This document shows positions 7,270 to 17,913 of a stretch of DNA of 64,000 nt, piece by piece. Within the stretch, counting starts at the first letter, position 1, and each line of letters begins with the position of its first letter. Source of the DNA: an uncultured Bacteroidales bacterium (GTDB taxonomy: Bacteria > Bacteroidota > Bacteroidia > Bacteroidales > Bacteroidaceae); assembly GCA_902779165.1 (NCBI GenBank), contig CACZAN010000024.1, forward strand, positions 1-64,000, written 5' to 3'. The position numbers were made by a program, and so were the translations under genes. The notes beneath the pieces are model-generated. The model was not told the DNA's origin, searched no databases, and saw only the letters and a list, made by a program, of their open reading frames with translations.

Positions 7270-7866
7270 ATGCTTTTCACCAGCGAACAGCTTACCAACC
7301 GCTTCGAGCAGCTCTTCCACGAAGGGCGGGAGTACTGGGACTTGCAGAAGCAGTATCTGAGCCTGCATGCGGCAGAGGTGCTGACGCGCCTGCTGTCGAT
7401 GGTGGTGTTGCTGAGTATCCTGATACTCGTAGGCTCGATGGTGCTTCTCTTCGGCAGCTTCGCCGTGGCCTATTGGCTGGGAGAACTGCTGGATAGCACC
7501 CTTTTGGGCTTTGCGGTCATCGCATGTCTGCTGTTGGTCATGTCGCTGCTCGTCTATGCTAACCGTAAGAGCTGGATCTATATTCCCATCACCCGCTTCA
7601 TGGTCAGGCTGCTGGTGACGTCGGCGCTGCCCTCGCCGAGTCAGGAGGCCATAACGATGGAGAAAGCTCACTTGCGCGAGAAGTTGGACGAGAACGAGCG
7701 CGAACTTAAGAACACCGCCAGTACGTTGTTGGAACCCGCTTCCCCGGCGAAGAACAAGTGGGACAATGCATCGAACTTACTGCAGCATGGGTTGACGATT
7801 TATCGTGGAGTACAAATCGGAGTCAGCATCGTTGGTGCACTCCGACGGGTGTTCAGGGGAAAGTGA
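7270..7866 (+). CDS. Holin-X-like (phage holin superfamily III type) membrane protein
   Basis: A 198-residue protein. An amphipathic N-terminus (LFHEGREYWDLQKQYLSLHA) precedes two membrane helices (about 41-65 and 72-95), the layout of chromosomal phage_holin_3_6 proteins. The C-terminal segment after residue 110 is charged and helical, ending GVSIVGALRRVFRGK, which looks like the separate small third protein that often follows in related genomes. That would make this a fusion (an inference). There is no phage context nearby, so a lytic role is unlikely; it probably belongs to an envelope-stress module with the YtxH protein. Confidence 0.7.
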   Translation: MLFTSEQLTNRFEQLFHEGREYWDLQKQYLSLHAAEVLTRLLSMVVLLSILILVGSMVLLFGSFAVAYWLGELLDSTLLGFAVIACLLLVMSLLVYANRKSWIYIPITRFMVRLLVTSALPSPSQEAITMEKAHLREKLDENERELKNTASTLLEPASPAKNKWDNASNLLQHGLTIYRGVQIGVSIVGALRRVFRGK

Positions 7867-8009
7867 CTTTGACGGAGTTCAACGCTCCCCCCGGCGCAGA
7901 TCTGTGTCAGCCCCCGGAAAGGGCATCTTATCAAATAAACGTGCCGAAGGCGCAGGAGGATTCTCCGTCAGGTTTCTGCGGATTTCCACTGCGCCTTCGC
8001 TGTTTCTGT

Positions 8010-8196
8010 TAAGTAGGTAATTAAATTTATTTTACAGATTATTTCCAGTAGGTGTGTTTATGTATTTTATCACTCTCCGGCGCATCTTTTCCTCTTCCTC
8101 TCAGTCACTTAGCCTGCTAAGTTCCTTCGAAGAAAAGAAAAATCTGCATCCAAATAGAAGATAAAATACATTAAACTAATTTTGATCACCTACTTA
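8010..8196. mobile_element. MITE-like long imperfect inverted repeat
   Basis: A 187-bp non-coding element. Its ends are TAAGTAGGT (8010-8018) and ACCTACTTA (8188-8196), and TGTATTTTATC (8061-8071) pairs with GATAAAATACA (8160-8170). A central hairpin CTTAG-CCTG-CTAAG lies at 8108-8121. The flanks TCTGT (left) and TCTGC (right) look like a degenerate target duplication. It has no reading frame. It could also be a large bidirectional terminator or a structured RNA. The rest of 7867-8251 shows nothing coding. Confidence 0.5.
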
Positions 8197-8207
8197 TCTG
8201 CTTGATG

Positions 8208-8239
8208 CCGCCTCGGCCTCCGGAAGTGGCCGCGAGGCG
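8208..8239 (-). terminator. GC-rich hairpin after the guanylyltransferase gene
   Basis: CCGCCTCGGCC pairs imperfectly with GGCCGCGAGGCG around a nine-base loop. It lies just beyond the stop of the gene at 8252. The T tract is weak, so the terminator call is tentative. Confidence 0.4.
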
Positions 8240-8251
8240 AGGGGGAACGTC

Positions 8252-9307
8252 TTACTCTTCAGCGAACTGACGAATCAGCTGTTCGTCGGCCAAACGGCAG
8301 ATAAGCAGCGTGTTGTCTTTCTCGGCTACGATGTAGCCGTGCAGTCCCTGAACGACAACGCGGCGCTCATCCGTAGCGTGGATGATGCAGTCTGAAGAGT
8401 CATAGAGGCGGATGTCTGGTCCAATGGCGGCATTGCCCTGTACGTCGCGGGGCGACTGCTCGCGCAACGAGCCCCAAGTTCCCAGATCGCTCCATCCGAA
8501 GTCGGCGGGGAAGACGTAGATTTCCTCGGCTTTCTCCATAACGGCGTAGTCGATGCTGATACTGGGGCATTCGGGGAAGCGCTGGTTGATGGTTTCCTGT
8601 TCCTTGTCGGTGCCGTAGATGGGCAGCAGGCCCTCGAAGATTTCGGAAATTTCGGGAGCGTAGATTCGCAGGGCATTGATGATTGTGCTGACACGGAAGA
8701 CGAAGAGTCCGCTGTTCCAGAAGAAGTTCTTCTGCGAGATGTAGCGCTGGGCAGTCTTCACATCAGGCTTTTCGCGGAAGGAATCGACCTGGTAGATTTC
8801 GAGGTTGCGGGCACAGGCGGCAGAGAGGTCTGCCTGGATGTAGCCATAACCGGTCTCGGGGCGCGTAGGTTTCATTCCGAGGGTGACGATGGCATCGGTC
8901 TCGGCAGTGAAATTCAAGGCGGAGTTGATGACTCGCTGGAATTCTGCCGTATTCATGACCACATGGTCTGAGGGCGTCACGACGATATTTGCCTTGGGGT
9001 CACTGGACTTGATTCGCCAACTGACATAGGCGATGCAAGGTGCAGTGTTTCTGCGGCATGGCTCCTGAAGGATATGGCTCACGGGCACTTCGGGTAATTG
9101 CTCGTGTACCAATTCTGCATAGGCTGCGCTGGTGACCACCCAGGTGTTCTTGGTTTCGCAGACTCCCTTGAAGCGTTCCAACGTCAATTGCAGCAAGGTC
9201 CTGCCACAACCCAGCACGTCGATGAACTGTTTGGGGCGAGCGGGCGTACTCATGGGCCAGAATCGGCTACCGACTCCTCCGGCCATAATAACAAGATGCT
9301 GACTCAT
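8252..9307 (-). CDS. manC: Mannose-1-phosphate guanylyltransferase
   Basis: Makes GDP-mannose from mannose-1-phosphate and GTP, for surface polysaccharide or fucose-pathway precursors. The 351-residue protein has the nucleotidyltransferase signature AGGVGSRFWPMS (8-19) followed by RPKQF, then EPCRRNTAP, VVTPSDHVV, the sugar-binding FREKPD, FWNSGLFVF, and DFGWSDLGTWGSL. The length fits the single-domain GMP class, without the C-terminal mannose-6-phosphate isomerase domain. A (GC)n tract lies just upstream of the start (9322-9334). It is downstream of the M6 peptidase genes on the same strand. The manC symbol is by function; the locus does not show which polysaccharide it serves. Confidence 0.92.
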   Translation of the reverse strand: MSQHLVIMAGGVGSRFWPMSTPARPKQFIDVLGCGRTLLQLTLERFKGVCETKNTWVVTSAAYAELVHEQLPEVPVSHILQEPCRRNTAPCIAYVSWRIKSSDPKANIVVTPSDHVVMNTAEFQRVINSALNFTAETDAIVTLGMKPTRPETGYGYIQADLSAACARNLEIYQVDSFREKPDVKTAQRYISQKNFFWNSGLFVFRVSTIINALRIYAPEISEIFEGLLPIYGTDKEQETINQRFPECPSISIDYAVMEKAEEIYVFPADFGWSDLGTWGSLREQSPRDVQGNAAIGPDIRLYDSSDCIIHATDERRVVVQGLHGYIVAEKDNTLLICRLADEQLIRQFAEE

Positions 9308-9336
9308 ACCTTAATAATATTATGCGCGCGCGCGAA

Positions 9337-11955
9337 TTACTTAATGTAAACTTTCTTTCCGTTGATGATGTAGAGTCCACGTCGCAGGGGAGCTGCCACG
9401 CTGCGTCCCATGAGGTCGAAGGTGGACTGGAGCGGCTGGGCGGCAGGCTTCACAGCGCTGACGACGTTGTAGAATCCGTTGGGCAAGGTGACGCTGACGG
9501 CGTTGCTCTTGGCAGAAGTGTCGTAGTCCTTAGTGACGGCCTCTACCTGAAGCGTGTACTTGGCACCGGGGATGAGATTTGTGAACGTGTAGGTCGTATC
9601 CGTTATTTCCTGAATCTTAGTCGTTTGCTTGGAAAGACTGCGTACCAGGCGACGTGTGGCTGTCTGCATCTGCAGGTGGCGGCTGCGTATCTGGGCCTTG
9701 GGCGCTGCTGCGGCTTTCACGTAGTCGCCTTCGTCGCCGTCTTCCTCGTCCTCGAAGAGGGATAATACATCTTCACCGCTGAAAGTGCCGTCGAAGGTGA
9801 GGAGATAGTCGATGTAGGCGCGCTTCTTGGCTCCGTTTGTGGCCACGCTCACCTTGTATTCTTTGGGCACATCGAAGTTCAGCACGCACAGATAATAATC
9901 TTCGGAGGCGAGATCGTTCGGTGTCACTTCCACCTTCTCCAGTTCCTGACCCTCTGCATTGAGGATGCTGACTGTGAGCGTTGTTCCATCGGCAGAATAG
10001 ATTCCACTGGAAGCATAAGTGTTGTAGTTGAACCAGTCGTAGGCATTGAGGAAGAGTGTCATAGTTCCCGTTGTTCCCTTGATCAGGGGAGTGGTGATGA
10101 CTCCGGCTGCCTTAGCGGTGCCGAGCTTCGCACCGTAGATCCCTTGATAGATCTTCGATCCAGACCAGCCGGGCTCATTCGTATACTCATCCAGCGAGGC
10201 GCTGATATCCGTGGAGCCGTCGGAGGTGGCCTCTTCGTCCTCGACAAAGAAGTATTCGAAGTCCTCGAAGAGGTTCAAGGCATCGAAGATGGTCTCTTCT
10301 TCTCCATCATTCACCTCCTCTGTGAGATAGAGGTTGTAGTGTACGGCTTCAGGCACTTTCGACCAGGTGGCTGTGAAAGAGACGGAATCCACATTGGTGA
10401 ACGCGTTTTCGAGCACAGGAGCATCTATCTTGACAACTCTTTGCATGAAGGAGAAACTGATAAGTCCATCTTTTTCAGTAATATTCGTTATGGGCTTGTG
10501 CATCAGCTTCTGGCCGTCGGAGTTGGCGCGGTTGAGGGTAGCCTTGGGGGTTGTCTCGTCGGTGAGGGCGGTGTTTCCACTCGTGCCGGGCCAGAGGTCG
10601 CCTGCCAGTTCTTTGTTGCTGGTGATGAACTTGTTATCGGCAGGAATGATTGTCATTCGCTGGCGTGAAACTGTGTTGTTGACCGTGTTCTGTTCCCATG
10701 CACTCTTGCTGTAGTCCACGTGGAGTACCATCATTCCATGTCCGTAGGCCGCTTCGTCCCAACCTGTGAGTTGGTGGTTGGCCAGCAAGTAGTACTCTTC
10801 CATGGAGTTTTCGTTGTAGATGACGTAGGCCTCGGGGTTTTCTTCAATGTTCTTCATCCCTTCGACGGTCGTAATAGAACTGAGTTCCACCGGCGTGAGC
10901 CAGCCACAGTACCAGCGTTCATAAGCTGTATAGCCAGACGGGCAGTAGCCGTCTCCACTGTAGCAACCGGAATCCATTATACTCCAGTAGCTCATGCCTA
11001 CAGCATCGCCTTCTGTGTCGTAGAAGTCTGGCAGTCCGAGGCAGTGGCTGTATTCATGGCACATGGTTCCTACGCCGTCGATCTTCGTGCCCTTTGTGCC
11101 ATAAAGTTCTGAACCACAAGCGTAGGTGTCTATGGTCACACCGTCGAGTGATAATGACTTGCCGTAATTATCTCGGTCGCTAAGGTTCCACTGGTGGGGC
11201 CAGATGGTAGACGCGGGCGCTCCACTGGACTGAGCATAACCGGCATAAATGACATAGATGTTCTCTACTTCTCCATCGCCGTCCCAGTCATAGTTGGCGA
11301 AGTTTACCTGATCATTTACCAGCAGGCAAGCTTCGGCTACCATTTCACCCGGTCGCTTATCCTCACCTTGTTTTCCACCTGCGTCCTGGCCGTAGTATTC
11401 CATTTTCTGGGATACAGTGACGGGTCCTGCGATGTCGAATTCAACGTCGAACTGCCCATAGCTCTGGTCGCGGAAGTATTCACGGATGCTTCCGTGGTTG
11501 TCGCCGTAGGGATTACCTATGGCGTTGAGTTCCTGATTGAAAATAGCGTGTGACTTCGTGCTGTCATTCACCATTTTCTTATCCTGGAAATTCACGAGGA
11601 TCAGCAGTCCGCGTTTTGTGGTCACTTCGCCCGTGCGATAGGGGGCGCGAACGGCACGCATGGCCTTATGCATGCTTTCGCGAAGCTTTTGCCGGCTGAG
11701 GTTTCTGCGGGCGAGGGCTGCACGATGGAGTGCCTTGACATCACGGTCGTCGGTCACCCAGTCGCCCTTCTCGTTCTGGCAAACGGGGCGGCCGTCGGTG
11801 GTTACATAATAGTGGAAGGTCTCATCGCCACGCAGTTGAATGGCGAGTTCTGTTCCATCGCTTTGGCGTACGATTTGAGTCACTCGCTTGGCGGGAATGG
11901 CAGAAGCGATGAGTGCGAAGCTGCTAATAACCAAAAGAGTTAATGGTCTTTTCAT
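9337..11955 (-). CDS. Secreted M6-family metallopeptidase with T9SS C-terminus (larger paralog)
   Basis: An 872-residue secreted zinc peptidase of the M6 (immune inhibitor A) type. The signal peptide is residues 1-19. The zinc site CHEYSHCLGLPDFYD has His300, Glu301 and His304, with GMSYWSIMDSG following. After the catalytic part comes TWSKVPEAVHYNLYLTEEV, a split fibronectin-III-like region interrupted by about 200 residues resembling a jelly-roll or adhesion domain (TTPLIKGTTGTMTLFLNAYD). A second FN3-like stretch (YTFTNLIPGAKYTLQV) precedes the sorting tail DLMGRSVAAPLRRGLYIING. It is a tandem paralog of the next gene upstream. The likely role is extracellular protein degradation. Confidence 0.88.
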   Translation of the reverse strand: MKRPLTLLVISSFALIASAIPAKRVTQIVRQSDGTELAIQLRGDETFHYYVTTDGRPVCQNEKGDWVTDDRDVKALHRAALARRNLSRQKLRESMHKAMRAVRAPYRTGEVTTKRGLLILVNFQDKKMVNDSTKSHAIFNQELNAIGNPYGDNHGSIREYFRDQSYGQFDVEFDIAGPVTVSQKMEYYGQDAGGKQGEDKRPGEMVAEACLLVNDQVNFANYDWDGDGEVENIYVIYAGYAQSSGAPASTIWPHQWNLSDRDNYGKSLSLDGVTIDTYACGSELYGTKGTKIDGVGTMCHEYSHCLGLPDFYDTEGDAVGMSYWSIMDSGCYSGDGYCPSGYTAYERWYCGWLTPVELSSITTVEGMKNIEENPEAYVIYNENSMEEYYLLANHQLTGWDEAAYGHGMMVLHVDYSKSAWEQNTVNNTVSRQRMTIIPADNKFITSNKELAGDLWPGTSGNTALTDETTPKATLNRANSDGQKLMHKPITNITEKDGLISFSFMQRVVKIDAPVLENAFTNVDSVSFTATWSKVPEAVHYNLYLTEEVNDGEEETIFDALNLFEDFEYFFVEDEEATSDGSTDISASLDEYTNEPGWSGSKIYQGIYGAKLGTAKAAGVITTPLIKGTTGTMTLFLNAYDWFNYNTYASSGIYSADGTTLTVSILNAEGQELEKVEVTPNDLASEDYYLCVLNFDVPKEYKVSVATNGAKKRAYIDYLLTFDGTFSGEDVLSLFEDEEDGDEGDYVKAAAAPKAQIRSRHLQMQTATRRLVRSLSKQTTKIQEITDTTYTFTNLIPGAKYTLQVEAVTKDYDTSAKSNAVSVTLPNGFYNVVSAVKPAAQPLQSTFDLMGRSVAAPLRRGLYIINGKKVYIK

Positions 11956-11970
11956 CTCTGAGCTGTATGT

Positions 11971-13683
11971 TTATTGATTGATTATTTTCTTTCCATTGAT
12001 GATGTAAAAGCCTTTGCTGAGAGGAGCGCTGACAGGTCGTCCGCTGAGGTCGAAGGCGCCTGTGGGCTGCTGGCTGCGCGAAGCGTCGTGGTAGAGCTCG
12101 TCGATTGCATCGTAAAGATCTTCATCGAGCATGAAATGAACCTGAAGAGCCTCTTCGTCAATACTGATCTGCGTCAGTTTGTGGGGGAGGAAGCCTCCAG
12201 TGAACAGTTTGGCCGCAGGCACGGAGGTGGAGGTCAGCGAATCATTGCAGTGCTCAACGCCTCCTTCATTATAAATATAAGGATAGAGGTTTCCGCTCCA
12301 CGTCGCATTCAAGTCTGCATCCGTGTTGGTGCCCTGGTAATTGTTGTTGGCGGCAACGATTGTCATGCGTTGGTGGTTGCCGTCGACGTTGACGCGGTTG
12401 CTGTTCCAAGCCGAGGCGCTGTAGTCGACGTGAGTGACCATCAGTCCGTGGCCGTATTTGGCCAGCGAGCCGTCCCATCCTTTCTTCAAGCGTGCTTCGA
12501 GGAGGTAGTATTCATTGGGGTTCTGAGGATTCGTGATTTTCATCCCGATTCCCTCTTTTGATGAGATGGGATTCAGGACGTAGGGTCCGGCCTCTGAGAT
12601 TTCCTCTGTTGCCCGCCACCCCATGAACTCCCGTTCGTAGGAGGTGTAGGCCACCGGACGAGCGCCGTTCTGCACGTAGCAACCGTAGTCCATGAGGCTC
12701 CATACGTCCATTCCGAAATAATTATAGTTCACATCATAAAGGTCAGGCAGGCCGAGGGCGTGGCTGAGTTCGTGGCACATCACCCCGATGCCGTCAGGAA
12801 CGGCTTCTCCCACGCTAACGCCGTCATTGGCGTATTTCTTGCGACGGTTCTCGCTGCAGCAAGCCGAGGTGGCAAAGAGCAGTGATTTCCCGTTGTCGAG
12901 GGTTACCGTCACTCCGTCTGTGAGCTCCTTCGGCCAGATAAGGTTGGTTTGTGCAAGCGCTGTATTCTCACCACAGCCGGCGAAGATGAAGAAGACCATG
13001 TCCACATGTCCCTTGCCGAGGTTGTCGAAGTCGCTCCATTCACCTGTATATAGTTCTGTTGCTTTCTCCACGGCTTCCTTGCGGAACTGTCTGAAACCGG
13101 TGTCCTTGGCGTTACCGCTGTTGGAGCCATAAGTGGCCTCGGGGTGATCGAGCGTCACAGGGCCTATAATGACGAATTCCGGCTGGAACAGGCTGTCGCT
13201 TTGGGCGATGAAGTAGTCACGGATACTGCCGTAGCTGCCGTGGCCCTGATAGTTGTTGCCGTCGCGCGTTCCATTGCAATAAAGGTCATAGTAATGGCGT
13301 ATTTCCTCGTCATTCTTGCCTACGCTGAAGGTGGAATCCTGAAAGTTCACCAGCACCACGGGAACACGAGGCGCCCCCTGGGCGGGTAGGGGGGCATTTG
13401 TGCGTGATCCTATGCGACGTACCAAGCGACGTTCGTTGCCCAGCGAAATCAGTTCTTCCGGACGTTGATGCGAGCGGACGAAGCGTCCTTCCTGCCCTTC
13501 GGCTGGAATCACAATCGTACCATCGTCGGCCATAAGCCAGCTAATATGTTCATCACCATGAGCAGTCACGAAGACCTCGGTTCCGTCGGTGAGGCGCACT
13601 TTCAATCGTGTCCGTTCCGCCGGTACTGCCCACAGTGATGTGGCAGCACAAACGAATACGACGATGGTCAGTAAGTGTTTCAT
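11971..13683 (-). CDS. Secreted M6-family metallopeptidase with T9SS C-terminus (smaller paralog)
   Basis: A 570-residue M6 peptidase. The start at 13683 gives MKHLLTIVVFVCAATSLWA, a clean signal peptide; in-frame ATGs slightly upstream exist. The zinc site CHELSHALGLPDLYD has His304, Glu305 and His308, then GMDVWSLMDYG. It ends directly with the sorting tail DLSGRPVSAPLSKGFYIING and lacks the FN3-like insert of its neighbour. The two share PVVLVNFQD/LLILVNFQD, GSIRDYF/GSIREYF and the zinc region, and are 15 bp apart, so a tandem duplication followed by domain gain or loss is likely. The promoter is at 13736-13767. Confidence 0.88.
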   Translation of the reverse strand: MKHLLTIVVFVCAATSLWAVPAERTRLKVRLTDGTEVFVTAHGDEHISWLMADDGTIVIPAEGQEGRFVRSHQRPEELISLGNERRLVRRIGSRTNAPLPAQGAPRVPVVLVNFQDSTFSVGKNDEEIRHYYDLYCNGTRDGNNYQGHGSYGSIRDYFIAQSDSLFQPEFVIIGPVTLDHPEATYGSNSGNAKDTGFRQFRKEAVEKATELYTGEWSDFDNLGKGHVDMVFFIFAGCGENTALAQTNLIWPKELTDGVTVTLDNGKSLLFATSACCSENRRKKYANDGVSVGEAVPDGIGVMCHELSHALGLPDLYDVNYNYFGMDVWSLMDYGCYVQNGARPVAYTSYEREFMGWRATEEISEAGPYVLNPISSKEGIGMKITNPQNPNEYYLLEARLKKGWDGSLAKYGHGLMVTHVDYSASAWNSNRVNVDGNHQRMTIVAANNNYQGTNTDADLNATWSGNLYPYIYNEGGVEHCNDSLTSTSVPAAKLFTGGFLPHKLTQISIDEEALQVHFMLDEDLYDAIDELYHDASRSQQPTGAFDLSGRPVSAPLSKGFYIINGKKIINQ

Positions 13684-13735
13684 AATTCTATGCATACTTA
13701 AATGATTATCCATTATTAATCTTTCAAATAGGGCG

Positions 13736-13767
13736 CAAAATTACTCAAATTAAGTCAGCAGACCAAA
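13736..13767 (-). promoter_or_regulatory. Promoter of the M6 peptidase pair
   Basis: On the minus strand TAATTTTG is the -7 box (13736-13743) and TTTG (13764-13767) is the -33 element, 20 bp apart. It would drive both peptidase genes and perhaps manC. Confidence 0.65.
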
Positions 13768-13848
13768 GAAAAGGGGAAAAAATATATTTTTTCAGCCCTC
13801 CAATGATACTTTTTGATAATTCACATCAAGAATTCAGTAAGAAATGAC

Positions 13849-13856
13849 TATCTTTG
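13849..13856 (+). promoter_or_regulatory. Promoter of ispE
   Basis: TATCTTTG followed by CCCCC, 31 bp before the chosen ATG at 13888. It lies after the upstream in-frame ATG at 13813, which supports the later start. Confidence 0.65.
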
Positions 13857-13887
13857 CCCCCATATTAACCATATAAAGGCACTAAAC

Positions 13888-14724
13888 ATGATTGTATATC
13901 CTAATGCAAAAATAAACCTTGGACTAAATGTTGTAGCCCGCCGTGCCGACGGTTATCATGACATTGAAACCATATTCTATCCTGTACCTTTGCAGGATGC
14001 CCTCGAAATCACACCGCTGTCCCCAGAGACGAAGGACGCTTCCACTTCACGACATCACTTCCGCCAGGCTGGAACACCACTGGACTGCTCTCCAGAGGAT
14101 AATCTTGTACTCCGTGCTATTGCTCTCCTCGAAAAGGATTTCCAGCTGCCGCCGCTCGACATCTACCTCTATAAGCATATTCCTGCCGGCGCAGGTCTGG
14201 GAGGAGGCTCTGCGGATGCCGCCTTCGCGATGCGGTTGGTGAACGAAAAATTCCGACTGGGACTCAGTGACGAAGACATGCGAAAGCGCCTTGCAGCGTT
14301 GGGTGCGGATTGTCCGTTCTTCCTCCTTGGGAAGCCCGCTTTTGCCACTGGAATCGGTGATCAGCTCACTCCTATCGACCTAGATCTTAAGGGTTGGCAT
14401 CTGGTGCTGGTGAAACCAGATATTCATGTGTCCACGGCTGATGCTTATGCAGCTGTGACTCCTCAGGAACCCCTGTTGCCTCTGCACGTTATTATTCGCC
14501 GACCCGTCAGCGAGTGGCAGTCTCTGATGCACAATGACTTTGAGCAGAGTGTGTTCCTGAAATTCCCGGAGATTGCAGCCATCAAGGACCGGTTGCTCGA
14601 CCTCGGGGCAACCTATGCAGCAATGTCCGGAAGCGGTAGCTGCGTCTATGGTCTCTTCACTAATCCGATTCTTCATATCGAAGAGAAATTTCCTGACAGC
14701 TTTGTTCGTCAGCGCGAGCTTTGA
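13888..14724 (+). CDS. ispE: 4-diphosphocytidyl-2-C-methyl-D-erythritol kinase
   Basis: Phosphorylates CDP-methylerythritol in the non-mevalonate isoprenoid pathway. The 278-residue GHMP kinase begins MIVYPNAKINLGL with DGYHDIET. The ATP-binding motif PAGAGLGGGSADAAF is at about 99-113, and a C-terminal SGSGSCVYGLF loop is present. The start at 13888 is chosen because the frame upstream overlaps the promoter. A DUF3667 gene follows 59 bp downstream on the same strand. Confidence 0.95.
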   Translation: MIVYPNAKINLGLNVVARRADGYHDIETIFYPVPLQDALEITPLSPETKDASTSRHHFRQAGTPLDCSPEDNLVLRAIALLEKDFQLPPLDIYLYKHIPAGAGLGGGSADAAFAMRLVNEKFRLGLSDEDMRKRLAALGADCPFFLLGKPAFATGIGDQLTPIDLDLKGWHLVLVKPDIHVSTADAYAAVTPQEPLLPLHVIIRRPVSEWQSLMHNDFEQSVFLKFPEIAAIKDRLLDLGATYAAMSGSGSCVYGLFTNPILHIEEKFPDSFVRQREL

Positions 14725-14783
14725 ACGCAAAAAACTGGAATCGTATTAATGAAGAAGGAGAATTGAGAGGGAGATAGCGCGCC

Positions 14784-15743
14784 ATGAGTAAGAGTTTTTG
14801 GAATAGGCTGAATCAACGGATGAGGACGTGGGAACGCAGTCCGTATACTTATGAGTTCAAGGATGAGGAAGTGCACCACTGCCTCAACTGTTATCATGAC
14901 TTCAAGGGCAACTACTGCCCCTACTGCTCTCAACCCGCAGATACGAAACGTATTACCTGGCGAAGTATCTTCAACAGTTTCTTGGAACTGTGGGATTTCA
15001 CCACACGTTCTGTGCCGAGTACGCTCTGGCAGCTTTCCTACCGCCCTGGCTTCCTCATCCGAGACTATTTGCAGGGTCGCCGCCTGACCAGCTTTGCACC
15101 TATTAAGATGCTGTTGGTGGTGGCTTTCTTCATAACCATCATTGATTACTACTTCATCGATGAAGAGGAGGAGAGGGAAGCTAAGACGGAGCTGTCGGAG
15201 AAAAAGGGGGAAGCCCTAGAGGAGAGTAGCCGCCAGTCTCAGTCCATCGTAATGACGGGTGTGGAAGCCACGGTGGAAGATACATTATTAGTAGAGGCGG
15301 CAAAGCAAGGGCAGACAGAGGAGGGTGCAGATCCCCAAAAAGAGGATTGGGAATATACATTGGATCAATATTATGATCGCTTTGATGTCTGGAGCGATAA
15401 TAATAAGGGTTGGTCGATGCTTCTAATCAGTTCGTTCCTGATTTTTCCAACCTGGATATTTTTCCGCCGTTCAAAATCCCTTCCTAAACACACACTGCCT
15501 GAGGGATTTTATATTCAGGTCTTTATGTGTCAATTCCTGCTGATATTCTCGGAGTTAAGCGAAGTTTTCAACTATTTCATATTATTGGTGCCATTGTATT
15601 ATGTATATACTTATCGGCAACTCTTCCGCTACAGTATATGGGGCACTGTTTGGCGCCTGTCGATCTGTTTTCTTCTAACCATATGGATTATTATCTCTCT
15701 TGTCTTCGTTATAGCATTCGTAATAGTCATCATGTCGACATGA
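14784..15743 (+). CDS. DUF3667-domain membrane protein
   Basis: A 319-residue protein of unknown function. The N-terminus carries a zinc-ribbon-like CLNCYHDFKGNYCPYCSQ (two CxxC pairs, about 32-49), then ITWRSIFNSFLELWDFTTRS and the conserved YRPGFLIRDYLQGRR, all typical of DUF3667. Four membrane segments are likely: about 107-125, 210-224, 243-275 and 289-316. A charged loop separates the first two. Bacteroidetes homologs are widespread and uncharacterised. Confidence 0.85.
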   Translation: MSKSFWNRLNQRMRTWERSPYTYEFKDEEVHHCLNCYHDFKGNYCPYCSQPADTKRITWRSIFNSFLELWDFTTRSVPSTLWQLSYRPGFLIRDYLQGRRLTSFAPIKMLLVVAFFITIIDYYFIDEEEEREAKTELSEKKGEALEESSRQSQSIVMTGVEATVEDTLLVEAAKQGQTEEGADPQKEDWEYTLDQYYDRFDVWSDNNKGWSMLLISSFLIFPTWIFFRRSKSLPKHTLPEGFYIQVFMCQFLLIFSELSEVFNYFILLVPLYYVYTYRQLFRYSIWGTVWRLSICFLLTIWIIISLVFVIAFVIVIMST

Positions 15744-15765
15744 AAACGACATGAGGATTGACCGC

Positions 15766-17886
<2,121 letters not shown>

Positions 17887-17913
17887 CACCGTCAAACCGA
17901 ATTTTACTAGTAA

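Noticed and set aside
7270-7866. Prophage remnant (holin)
   Set aside because: No other phage genes; holin-X-like proteins beside YtxH are common chromosomal genes.
9320-9336. GCGCGCGC tract as a regulatory Z-DNA site
   Set aside because: Short dinucleotide run; a similar tract at 52948 shows no shared context. Nothing further supports a function.
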